Below, piece by piece: positions 36,319 through 46,323 of a DNA stretch of 64,000 nucleotides. Below the pieces are notes generated by a model, which was not told the DNA's origin, searched no databases, and saw only the letters and a program-made list of their open reading frames with translations. Made by a program: the position numbers and the translations under genes. Source of the stretch: Cenococcum geophilum 1.58 (lineage: Eukaryota; Ascomycota; Dothideomycetes; Gloniales; Gloniaceae). Position 1 is the stretch's first letter. Each line of letters begins with the position of its first letter. Location of the stretch: the NCBI GenBank assembly GCA_001692895.1, contig KV748193.1, forward strand, positions 1,178,001 through 1,242,000. The letters are read 5' to 3'.

Positions 36319-37357
36319 TTACACGCCTTCATATTTTGTGTCTGGTCCATCTTGCCTGCCCATACCAGCAGCTTGGTTGCCTGCATGACTCTGCACCGGG
36401 GTTGGCTCGGCGGGCATTTGAGCTGTGTTTCTGGGTATCGGGCTCGGATCGGTCGATTCTTCTTCAATGTCTTTCTGTGTAGAACCCTCCGCGTTGCGGG
36501 CGTGGGTGGATTTCGGGCCGTACGTCTCATTGTGGTTGTAGGACATCCACAGGAGAATGGCACTGGAACAGGTCAGTATGTCGATTTCAACAAATATGAT
36601 AGAGGTGGTAGACAGACCTTGCAACCGTCGCGACAAAACCAGGCCAGATGAACACCACGCTCGCAATCGCGCGTCCGTTATTCCTATACCGTAGTGGACT
36701 ACCACCGTACTGAATCAATAGTCTCCGTGCCGTCGCTGCATCGGTGCCGGACACCCAGGCATGGTGCGTTGCGACGATGATGGTGAGGGTCAGAGCGCTG
36801 GAGAGCGCCATGGTGGCGGCGATGATGGCGCAGATTCGCCAGGCGAGCTTCACGGAGGGTGATTCATGGCGTTCGGGCCAGAACAAGTCGAAGAAGAAGC
36901 CCGCGCCGAAGATGGTCGCCACGAATATACCGACGAATATATTGTACGATGCTGCGCCAATAAAATCATTATTGTGCACACTGGCGCCCGGCGAATGCTT
37001 TTCGACGAAGTCTTGCTGGTCGACATAGTCTAGAGGCAGAAAACGAGGTTAGTATCATATGCTCGGCGTGTCGATGGCTGTGTGTTTAGGGTATGGAAGG
37101 TGGGTCGGATAATGTAAACATCTCTTGCGTCTTTTTATGTGCTTTTGAGGGATATGAAAATTTAGACAGGAATGGAGTCTGAATATACCTGATAATGCTG
37201 CTGTGCCCAAAGATTCAGAGACCACGCAGGATATCATAGCAATCTGGTAAACGATGAATTTCGTTCGTCGCAAGTGATACTCGTTGTTCCACATGTACGA
37301 GTTCTTGAATTTTGACCATTTTATCTCTCTGAGGTCGAGACCCCATATTACTGCCAT
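36319..37357 (-). CDS. four-helix membrane protein of unknown function
   Basis: Exons 37357-37189, 37029-36618 and 36562-36319, with introns of 159 and 55 bp, give 274 residues. Four hydrophobic segments are visible: FIVYQIAMISCVVSESLGT in exon 1; IFVGIFVATIFGAGFFFDLF and ICAIIAATMALSSALTLTII in exon 2; and a fourth (IASVVFIWPGFVATVAR) that crosses intron 2 into SAILLWMSY. A hydrophilic, Thr/Pro/Gln-rich tail of about 70 residues follows and should be cytosolic. The arrangement is that of small fungal tetraspan membrane proteins. I see no catalytic or transport motif. The smooth continuation of a helix across the second intron strongly supports the join. Confidence 0.8.
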
Positions 37358-38494
37358 CTTTGCGGACCCCTGCGTTTTTCAGATGGATGCTGATAACGCC
37401 TAGACGAAGTAGTGTCTGGGCAAAGTCGTCGGAAGACTTGGCCTTTGGTGGGGCGGAAGCAGCGCGCCGAAAACGGTTAGTCTATGCAAGGAAAACACAA
37501 AGCAATTATTAACGTCCAACAGCGAAAGGACCGTTTCTTGCTGCACGAATTCTGTGTGTGAGGTTTATGGGTGGATTGTGGCAGGCAAAAAGGCGACAGC
37601 AGATCGAATATAAGGGAAGTCACGGATGGAACAGGTGATGGAAGGCGCAAATCGGCCACCAAGGCAGTTTCATGGGTTTATCATCCACCTAAGGCCGGCC
37701 CATGCCTCAGCTAAGCAGTGGATTTGTAAAGCATGGGTGTGCTTGGTTAGCAGCAGTGCCAAATCCAATGGTCGTAGGCTGGATGCGCTGGTATTTTGAT
37801 CATTTCTACGTCAGTGGCGGCAAGTTTGGGCGCTAAGGCTGATGAGCGATCGCTAATCCTCCACGTTGAGTGCGCTCTTCGTCAAAGACAACAATCCCCC
37901 ACCATGGAAGTCTTGTCCGACCTAACCATACTGTAATGCACCATAGAGGATGCAGCTGCTCCCGTGGTTCTTTGGATGTAGTTCACTCTATAGGGATTAC
38001 TAGATCGAGATTTCACTTAACTCTTGCCTACCGACGTTGCTTGCTAATTGGAGAAGACTTTTGGTGATCACAAGGTGTGGTCTCACCCTTCAGGCATTCC
38101 CAGCGAGAATTTCCCATTGGCCTTGTAGATCTCTTCATGGAGATACCGAATTTATCCCCGCAATCCCTCATTCTCGCTCTAACCGCTTCGTACACGTAGC
38201 CAAAGCCATCATCATCAATGACTTTCCACTCCATAGTGGTTGGCAAGGTAAATCACCGAGGTGTCCCTGCTTTTGCTTTTAATTTAGCCTTGCGTGGTGG
38301 CTGCAGGGCAGCTCCGAGGAGCCCCAGTAACTTTCCTTATAACGTATCTTATTCAAGGGCAGAACACTTTCGGTCGCACCACCTAGATTGGAAAATTGTC
38401 AGGACGCGTTCCTTGCATAGTACCAACACTTTGTACTCCGGAGTCACGGGGATTGAAACTGTATAGTCAAAGCTGATCCCCGCATAACCACAGT
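37358..38494. other. intergenic, no gene recognised
   Basis: Promoter side of the membrane-protein gene on the left; short motif-free frames elsewhere. Confidence 0.4.
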
Positions 38495-38499
38495 ACAAT

Positions 38500-38688
38500 T
38501 GTCGATTCAGGTTGGATTTAGCCTATTACCCTATCCTTGTTCCTATTCCGGTTGTACTACTACTGCCCCCTGTTTTAGGTACATAACCCCCCCTTCCACG
38601 TGTATATATAGTCTCTTTTTCTTCGTAGTTTAAATATATAGGGTCCTCATTCTTTTCTTATAATTGGTGCACGGACTACCGATCGACA
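38500..38688 (+). mobile_element. solo LTR, copia-like family A, copy 3
   Basis: 189 bp beginning TGTCGA and ending TCGACA (perfect 6-bp inverted ends), flanked by ACAAT at 38495-38499 and 38689-38693. It shares the TATATATAGTCTCTTTTTCTTCGTAG box with the copy at 23429. No adjacent internal retrotransposon sequence. Confidence 0.87.
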
Positions 38689-38693
38689 ACAAT

Positions 38694-40588
38694 TAATCAT
38701 TGCAAGCTTGACAACCTAGGCGCGACGTATCTAATTGTTGCCAGACAGCTTATGCTTCAGATTGGCTTCCAATTCCCTTCAAAAGGCTCAATATGCCTAA
38801 CCTATAGCCCTAGAGTGGTTTAGTAGTTTTACTTAATTTGATATTTAGACTTGAGGGTTATGTGTTGGGGGAGAACCCGGATTTGACTGTATCGTTGTAT
38901 CCTTATCTCTTGCTGAGGTTAACTAATTATGGCAAATCTCATAGCCGCCATCAACAACTTTGTTTTGCATGGACTTATGATACAACCGCTCTTGATGGAT
39001 ACCGCCAAGAGCGCCCTAAAACCTTTATCCGCAGCCGAAATGCTTTCTTTCAAATTTCTTTCAAATCTACCAAGCACGGTAAAAGAGGCTGCACACAGAT
39101 CCTATGCTTGCACCAACTTTTTGCGGAGGATGAACAACTACGGAATATCATCTTGACGGTGAGCCAATCGTTACATAAAGAGTCCTGCCCCCGAATCCAT
39201 CAAAGAAATACCACTGAGGGTTTTGAGCACACTTCACCACCAAAACGAAACCGGGAAAAAGGCCGAGGAAAGCCGACTAAATTCCTCCAAACCTTTCAAA
39301 ATACACATTGGACAACTCAGAGTTAGCTCCTTGTATTCTACGTCTCGGTCAGCAGAGGAACCCTCTACGTTCCGCATCCTGTGGCTGCGAACGTAGGCCT
39401 GCTTTCAGGGCAGCTGAAGTATATACATCATACGCTCAAATTTTTCTTCAACCAGAGGCCCGTCTGCAAGGGCCCTGAAACGCCTTAGATGCTTGACGTG
39501 CTCTATCGAGGACCTTTAGGGTTAAAGCGAAACAGCGCTAAAACTCGACAGGTTGAGCACTTTTAAGGGGATGGATAAAGCGCTGAAGCTAAGATCAAAT
39601 CGCCGGTACTTTCAAGAAGAGAAGTCATGCGATTTCAAAGACAAGCAGCGAGACATGAAAAGGAAATATCGGTAATTTAGAGGTAGAGAGTGTAGTGTTA
39701 AAATTTCAAAGGAGAATTCTGAAACGTGAAATTGGAGATTAAAAGTCTCACCTTTTTATAGGAATGTTAAATAGAAGCCTAATCTTGGACTAATTACTTG
39801 GAATCTTTACCGGAGAATTTGGAATAATCGTCTGATGCGAGTTTTCTTCAAACTCCCTAGAACTCCTAGACCATTATGTGGAGGTATTAAAGGTTTAAGA
39901 AAGTCTATTGCATACTACTGTTGGTTGCAAAATATCGGTAAAAATCCGAGAGCGACACGGAACGCATCGCACCCCCCGTTAAAATAGTGTATCCCTGTAG
40001 CTTTATTAATGCAGCTTTATATTTTATTAACAGAGGCCCATTTTATAGTTCTATCTTAGGGTTATAAAATAAGCCTTTATATAAGGTAGTTTATAAAGGC
40101 TATAAAACTTAAATTAGGCTTTATAGGTGACGGAGTCCGCGACCCGAAGTCTCGAAGTCCGCACCAGCCTTATATGTACCTGGCAGTTACTCGCTTACCT
40201 TCTTGGGTATGTCTGGTCCGGGTGGCGTAGATCCTTGCACCTTACACTTCTCTTCTCTTAAAAACTAGCACCTTTATAGCCCTACTAATATAACTTTATA
40301 TTTTACAAATAAGCCTTTATATATATCAATTAGGGCCGTTGTGGGGGTGTATTATTTTAATGGGGAGGTGATGCACATCACTGTGGCTCTGCGTAAACGA
40401 CAGTATTATTCTCAGGCATAGCGCGCTGTTTGCTCGAACCTCGTCCTGCCGTCTTCACACTGCTCGAGCAATGTTCGCTCATTCTTAGTTACATTTTCAT
40501 CCCCCTATCCTTAAATAGACTGCGGCTCTTAAGGCCGCTGCGGTTACCGTGGTTGTTTTTTTCTCAGCATTTTAGATGAAGTTGCTCG
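38694..40588. other. mixed relic sequence, no gene recognised
   Basis: A 162-codon plus-strand frame at 38838-39326 and an overlapping one at 38929-39156 show no family signature; they could be decayed element ORFs. Around 40000-40340 the sequence is AT-rich with repeated AGCTTTAT/GCCTTTATA motifs, RIP-like. The last 150 bp are the presumed promoter of the next gene. Confidence 0.35.
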
Positions 40589-40717
40589 GTGTGGCCCAAT
40601 TTGAAGTGGTCACAGCCACAAGAGCGGTGTAGGCCCACATTTTCCCCATCTTTCACGCCGTACATCCCCGACTTTCATTCTTTCAAGGATTTGTTGATTA
40701 GCATCTACCAACACAAG

Positions 40718-43237
40718 ATGGATTTAGGGTACGGTCGACAGGTGTTGGATCATATTATGAATGATCCAGCGTACGATAGTCCAGACGATGAGCTGGACGA
40801 CGCGCCACCCACAGATCCAAAAGCCTTTTTTGAGCGTCTGGGAGTTGGGGGTCCGGGAGGACTCCCAATGCCTTCTTCGTTCCCAACGCCGCAGGAAGTT
40901 CGTTCAAAGGCCCGCGTCTTATCTGAAAAGGTTCTCGGTAATTGGAAATTACTCAGCAACATCACCGAGAGGTATGAAGCGACAATTCAGAAGCGATGGA
41001 TTAAGAAAACGAAAGAGCAGCGCAAGAAGATCCTTCTTGGTGCATGGCCAAAAATGTCCCTTTCACACCGCCCGGATTTTGCCGCCTTCAAGAAGAAACC
41101 AGCAGGACAGACAGGAGATTCTAGACGAGAATCGTACATGTGGCCTTATATAAATCTTGAAGATCTCCTTAAGTCCAAAGTGCTGTTTCTTCTCCTCCTC
41201 AATTCCAGGGGCCGCAATAAACCTGATGCCTTCGCCCAAGCTGATTTGAATGCTTGTCACTTCGGACGCATTACTAGTGTTCTTGTCCCGGCTTTTCTTA
41301 ACGAACATGTCATGATGTTTACAGGAAGAGATACCCCTGAAACATACGGAGAGCTTGTTGCTTGGAGTGACCATCCCGAAGCCTTCCATTGGCTCACATC
41401 ACAACGCGGAACCAATCCTGGAGAAGGCCTTTTTATCCTCGAGATTCAGGAGCGCTTGTATAAATTTCTTGTTGATTGCTGCAAAGCCGTCCTCCATGAC
41501 ATTTTGGAAGAGACATTGGCAGATCCAACAGTTTCGATTGCACCGGAACCTCCCTCCGTATCAAGCAATGAAGCTGGCCTGGCCTCGCTTGCTACAACTG
41601 CTGCAGAAGCTCCATATCGTCTACCAGCAAACTTAGACTTAAAGCGTTTGGAGTCACTGGTGGCAGCAAAGCTTTCAGCCGCAGAGGATCACGTGTGGAC
41701 TTTGCGAGAAGACCCTGGCTACTTCACCGAGACCGTTCTCGATTGGAAGGAACATAGGCAGGAGTGTCTGCCTGATACTCAACGCCGCAAACACCCGGTG
41801 TTCAACAGTCCAACACAAGAGCGGATCTTCTGGGAACGTGTGATTGGAAATTCCATAGTATCGGCGCTGGTTTCTATAGAGGTTTGGGGTTCTATTCACG
41901 AGCAGGTCGTCACCCTACAGCGCTTAAAAGAGAAATATACGGACAGCATCTCGCCGGAAAAGGACTTACCAGAAGAATATGCATTTGCATTCTACAGGCT
42001 CGATCACCATTTGCGGCAGTTTTCGAAAGGGCCTATCGACACTTTAAAGACTGGATTTGTTGCTTCCCCGCCTATGCGCCCCTACTTCGTGCGCCTACCA
42101 CAGGATCCAACGAATACGATAATTCAAATTACCAAGCGAGCCGGGCTAGCAAAGGACCAAACCAGGGATGAATTGACATGGATATTTACGACAATGTTTG
42201 ATGAGCATCAACTTCATCTTGCTGGCCTGAACACACTCATAGACGAGCTCGAAAGAATGATGGAAAGTGACACAAAGGCGAAAGAGTTCATTTCGCCTTG
42301 GGTCACGGATAAAATCTCCGATCTATCGGTTATCTCGCAGTGTATACACCAGATTGAGCTATATCACCCTTGGGCCGCAACTTTTGAGACTGAGATAGCG
42401 ACCAGAGAAGATGAATTAAATAGGGACTACTTAAAAACGCAGAAACTCATTGAGGGATATGTGCGTACCAAATTTGGAGGCTCAATTACATCGCTTGGCA
42501 CACCCTCAGAAGGCAGATTCTACTATCCGGTTGAAAAACGCAGAACCCGCGAGAATACCGAAGCTATGATGCAGGCAGAGGAAAATCTGGATGCTTTCTG
42601 GCGAGCAGTAGACCGTGAGTTGATGAGCAAGAGCTCTATATCTTCCCGTCTCCAAAAACTCCTTTCTCAACGAGTGCTTCAGAGAACGCCGGAATGGGTT
42701 GAACCGGCGAAGGCACCGAAGCCCGGGATAGCAGCACCAGATATTAGTATCCCGAGAAAGCCTCTCTCTGAGCTCCACTTCCAGCTGGAACAAAGTACAG
42801 AGCGGACCATCAACCGAGAAAAACTTTCAGCACCGAAGGCCAAGGTAAAGACCCGTGGAGCTGCACAATCAGTCGAGACTACTCCCGAAACAGAGCCGCT
42901 CGATCGGCATAGGCCGGATACCCAGCCGACATTCACTGTGGATAACCGCGCGCTGAAGACTTTCAAAACCCTATTTTTCACCCCTTCGACGTCCTCTCAG
43001 CCTGGAGAGGTGGCATGGGGAGACTTTCTCCATGCTATGAGCTCCACAGGCTTTACGGCTGAGAAACTGTATGGATCTGTTTGGCAATTCACTCCCACTA
43101 GATTGGATGTGGAACGTAGTATTCAGTTCCATGAACCACATCCAAGTGGTAAGATCCCATTTACAACAGCGAGGAGACATGGGAGGAGATTGAATAGGGC
43201 GTATGGATGGTATGGTGGGATGTTTGCTTTAGGGTGA
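40718..43237 (+). CDS. large fungal 'ipa'-type protein with HicA-like C-terminal segment
   Basis: An intronless frame; from the ATG at 40718 it encodes 839 residues (MDLGYGRQVLDHIMNDPAYD). The frame is open to an earlier ATG at 40589 (882 residues), but the extra residues look like translated leader. The protein resembles a Pezizomycotina-specific, often multi-copy family sometimes named 'ipa protein', with no assigned function. Visible parts: an acidic N-terminus, a central region with KTKEQRKKILLGAWP and MWPYINLEDL, a long helical middle, and a basic linker (about 720-760). The last 70 residues contain WGDFLHAMSSTGFTAEKLYG, GSVWQF and SIQFHEPHPSGKIPF, ending RRHGRRLNRAYGW. That end looks like the GS.h.F plus HPHP.GKxI pattern of the HicA/YcfA dsRBD-like fold. 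Family assignment is from memory. Confidence 0.85.
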   Translation: MDLGYGRQVLDHIMNDPAYDSPDDELDDAPPTDPKAFFERLGVGGPGGLPMPSSFPTPQEVRSKARVLSEKVLGNWKLLSNITERYEATIQKRWIKKTKEQRKKILLGAWPKMSLSHRPDFAAFKKKPAGQTGDSRRESYMWPYINLEDLLKSKVLFLLLLNSRGRNKPDAFAQADLNACHFGRITSVLVPAFLNEHVMMFTGRDTPETYGELVAWSDHPEAFHWLTSQRGTNPGEGLFILEIQERLYKFLVDCCKAVLHDILEETLADPTVSIAPEPPSVSSNEAGLASLATTAAEAPYRLPANLDLKRLESLVAAKLSAAEDHVWTLREDPGYFTETVLDWKEHRQECLPDTQRRKHPVFNSPTQERIFWERVIGNSIVSALVSIEVWGSIHEQVVTLQRLKEKYTDSISPEKDLPEEYAFAFYRLDHHLRQFSKGPIDTLKTGFVASPPMRPYFVRLPQDPTNTIIQITKRAGLAKDQTRDELTWIFTTMFDEHQLHLAGLNTLIDELERMMESDTKAKEFISPWVTDKISDLSVISQCIHQIELYHPWAATFETEIATREDELNRDYLKTQKLIEGYVRTKFGGSITSLGTPSEGRFYYPVEKRRTRENTEAMMQAEENLDAFWRAVDRELMSKSSISSRLQKLLSQRVLQRTPEWVEPAKAPKPGIAAPDISIPRKPLSELHFQLEQSTERTINREKLSAPKAKVKTRGAAQSVETTPETEPLDRHRPDTQPTFTVDNRALKTFKTLFFTPSTSSQPGEVAWGDFLHAMSSTGFTAEKLYGSVWQFTPTRLDVERSIQFHEPHPSGKIPFTTARRHGRRLNRAYGWYGGMFALG

Positions 43238-43762
43238 AGGGATATCTGGTCCTCGCCATAATATTCCCTCTTTGGTGAAGAAAGCTGTCTGGGCATAGTA
43301 GCATCAGATTGGTAGTGATGCCGAGATGCATATATGACTAAATGGAGCAGCAAGCAATTGTATCTCGATTAGTCCTCGAAGTTAGTAGGTTAATGATGGT
43401 ATTGAAGAAATATTAATTTTAGAGGTGATATGAGAATGCCTATATCGAGGGTACGTTACAGTCATACCGAGCCCTAAAGTCTTCCTCCCACGGTCTTGAT
43501 GATGACGCGGCTGCCGCCTGTCATTAGCCCAGCCACATGTTACACCGTACTTGCTCATTCACGTTCTTATTTGCCGTGGAATGAACGTGCGCAGGCCGTG
43601 CGTAAGACCCCAAAAACCAACATATTCTCCGACCATCCTCTCTCTTAAACCATCCCCTACTGAAGGCTAAGCCACATCATTAACGTACTTGGTCCCAGCC
43701 CTTGTCATACGCAGAATCGAGACGGGATCTCTAGCCTCCATATCCATACCATAACAACGACG
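43238..43762. other. intergenic, no gene recognised
   Basis: 3' region of the ipa-type gene and leader of the disrupted MYND gene; no further signal. Confidence 0.45.
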
Positions 43763-44793
43763 ATGACGGATACACCTGACACAACCATCCTGTGCTTCTT
43801 GCACCAAAACAGACTCGGAGACTGGCGTCCAACTTAAATGCTGCGCCAAATGCCAAACAACCCGCTACTGCTCCCGCGAATGCCAAAAGGCAGACTGGAA
43901 GACCCACAAAAAGGTCTGTGCCAAAAACGCCGCTGACGCCGCCGCCTCCACTTCCTCCACTTCCAACAACCCCCGTTCCTCTGGAGCAAATGCCGGGAAT
44001 CCTGCAAAAGGTCTCTCTGGTGCTATCGACAAGCCCTTCCACCGTCTCGATGCCAAAGCCTGGCTGCATGACCGCCCGGAGCAAGACGTATACAAACTGT
44101 CGACCTGAATCGAAGTTCCTTACTACCATCGTAATACTGTCTGACGACCTAGATCGTCTATACGAACTATGTCTCAGTTGTCTCGTATCTTGAGCTCGTA
44201 TGTCTCATCGAACGTCTCATTACCTGTTTCTCTTAACTATGACCTACTAAATGACGACGTCGTCGTCATTGTATTTGGACCTACCTGATGTATATAAGAG
44301 AGCTTCTAGAGCCCTCTTTAATAAACAGAGTTCTCATTCCTGATCGTCCGTTCAACACAAACTCCTCATCGACACCTACCGCTTTCGAATGGCGGATGAT
44401 TTCAATCTCGAAGGCAAGGTCACCGACGATAGCATCTACAGCGGCGCCGGCAGCGGCCTCGCGGGATTTCGACGCTTCCTGCGCCTCGCTGAAAGCAGGC
44501 CGGGCTTGCTTCCGCCCTGGTGGTCAGCGCAGAAATCTTCCGAGTGCGTAGCGGTGGGCATGCAGGAGAGCGGGTGGAGCTCGCTGTCTTGTGCCATCGA
44601 AAAGAGCGACGTGCAAGAGCACTATGACGACTCCAAGTTCCCGATGCAGCTGAGGATGTTTGGCGAGCAGGTCTATGGCCGTGGACCGGCGGGTCAGAGC
44701 GGCACTGCTATGCGGCAGGTCATGATGGCGACGGAGGGTGGAGAGATGACTGCGACTCATCTTGATATCAGTGGTATGGCGCGTGGGACTTGA
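43763..44793 (+). pseudogene. MYND-finger protein gene disrupted by a solo LTR
   Basis: The MYND zinc finger is clear in the frame at 43791: CASCTKTD, then CCAKCQTTRYCSRECQKADW and THKKVCAKN, giving the C-x2-C, C-x2-C, Y-C-x3-C and H-x3-C ligands. The coding text continues to LHDRPEQDVYKL, where a 260-bp LTR interrupts it. It resumes on the far side (LIDTYRFRMADDFN) and runs to a stop at 44793 with conserved-looking segments (GLAGFRRFLRLAESRPGLLP; LRMFGEQVYGRGP). The insertion plus duplication is 265 bp and shifts the frame. In addition, the nearest upstream ATG (43763) is one base out of frame with the finger, pointing to a second lesion around 43788-43790, or to an unseen upstream exon. MYND proteins are protein-interaction factors; the particular role is unknown. 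Confidence 0.85.
44098..44357 (+). mobile_element. solo LTR, copia-like family A, copy 4, inside the MYND gene
   Basis: 260 bp from TGTCGACCTGAATC to GTTCAACA, flanked by a perfect CAAAC duplication (44093-44097 and 44358-44362). It includes a GTATATAAGAGAGCTTCTAGAG promoter-like box and the AACAGAGTTCTCATTCCTGATC block shared with the copy at 20071. It is the longest and least decayed copy in the window. Confidence 0.93.
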
Positions 44794-45355
44794 GCTGGCA
44801 GAGTTCTTGTAGGGTAATATCTGTAGGCTGGACGATGTGAATGCTGGACATCCTCAGAATGGTATTTGGTTGATGGCCGATAATAAAACTGGAACAGTGC
44901 TTCGAAAGTTATTTGACTCTCCAAAATTGCCGCACATGCTCTAAGGAATAAACTCATGTTAGGGAGGGAATAACCTGTCTTAGAACATAAAATAGCATCA
45001 AACATGATGACCATGTTGATTGCACTTAATCTGCACTTATAGTGCGGGGACGCGGCAACATGTTAGCAAAGGTGCCTATAGTTGCGAATAGTTTATAATA
45101 TATCAATAGAAGTAAGTCGGCCATTTATATTTTTCTTGCTGTAATGAAATTTCATTCTAGAGTCTAATATCAAATGAGAAAATATTAGGATACACCTGGG
45201 TGCTTGTGAGTTCAGTTAAGGCAGAAAGGCAGAAATTAGCAATCAGCCTGCACCATCAAAACACAACTAAAATTAATTAAGAAAAGTCGCGAATATAACA
45301 GTAGAGATCTTAATCTAGCCCTCTAGAATAGAGATCATAATTAAAAAGGTCTTTG
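44794..45355. other. no gene recognised
   Basis: 3' flank of the MYND pseudogene, turning AT-rich to the right. Confidence 0.4.
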
Positions 45356-46323
45356 TTATGGACATATCAATGGCAATTTAGATTTGATGGGTGTGGCAGG
45401 ACTAAACTCACAAACGTCACCCGGGTGAATGTATAGGAAATAGTACGAGGTCAACGTAATACCAAGAGTCACAGGCCACTGGGTCTTAGCGCCTCGCTTA
45501 TTTACTGAAATTACATTAGCGTTTTGGTCTCTGCTTGTCCAGAGCTCCAGTTGTATCTTAAGGACGATTTCAGGCTTTGCCAAAAGCTGGCCTTTTATTA
45601 TCTCTGCCATCTCGGAGGTTCCGTTGTATTGAAACATATAGGATTCATTCAATCCATTTTATTCTAGATATCTTACCGTAGCTCACATCCCGTCTCAGGC
45701 CCTCTCCATATATTTACCTTGATCCACATTGTGCGAATAAGAGCGACGCTTGGAAGAGCATCACCTCCCCCATATTGCATGGAAGATATTGAGATAATGG
45801 GGCCCCGACCTGTTAATGCGATCGTTGTTGGCTCGGTGGAGGAATATAATTGCTTTAAGGCGAATTCGTAATTCATATTGCGCAGTAAGGGAACGGGTGA
45901 TCGTATCTTCGAGGCAGGCCAATAGTAGGGTTAATAGTAGGACAAAAGGCGGGTTACCGCATTTAGCGTTTGTCCGTCATCTTGTGGGTCATCGCCGAAA
46001 CCTGGAGTGTCAACGTCAATTACGCTGTTTGAGCCGATATGTATTTTGACGGCTTGGTGGTGCTTTGTTTCAAGAACCTATCAGCTTGACTAACCATTCG
46101 TTCGCTTCAGAATCTGACCCGATCTCGGCTTATGCCCCTCCCTGATTTCATTCCATGGGGCTAACATATTGATGAAAAGACTTTTCCCTGAACTTGTCAT
46201 TCTTATGACGCACATCATATTCTCTGGCTCCTCCGGCGTTATCATAGAGCTGATGGCCGCTGCAAGTGTATATCGTCCCCGAGTACTCTGCCCAGGGTCA
46301 CATGNAGGACTGTGCCCACTCAC
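45356..46323 (-). pseudogene. P-loop GTPase (AIG1/septin-like G domain) relic
   Basis: Read on the minus strand, the first part carries a damaged Walker A, RMTSSGKSLFINML, where the family has GxTGxGKS; both changed glycines fit G-to-A mutation. The same frame passes TAG, TGA and TAG stops (RIP-type) and reaches IDVDTPGFGDD, a G3 DTPG motif. Then come GDALPSVALIRTMWIKVNIW and, in a further frame, MFQYNGTSEMAEIIKG and LLAKPEIVLKIQLEL. Both are characteristic of a fungal family of AIG1-like GTPases. The order G1-G3-C-terminal helices is right for a single gene of about 300 residues. It is non-functional as it stands. One ambiguous base lies at 46305. Confidence 0.68.
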
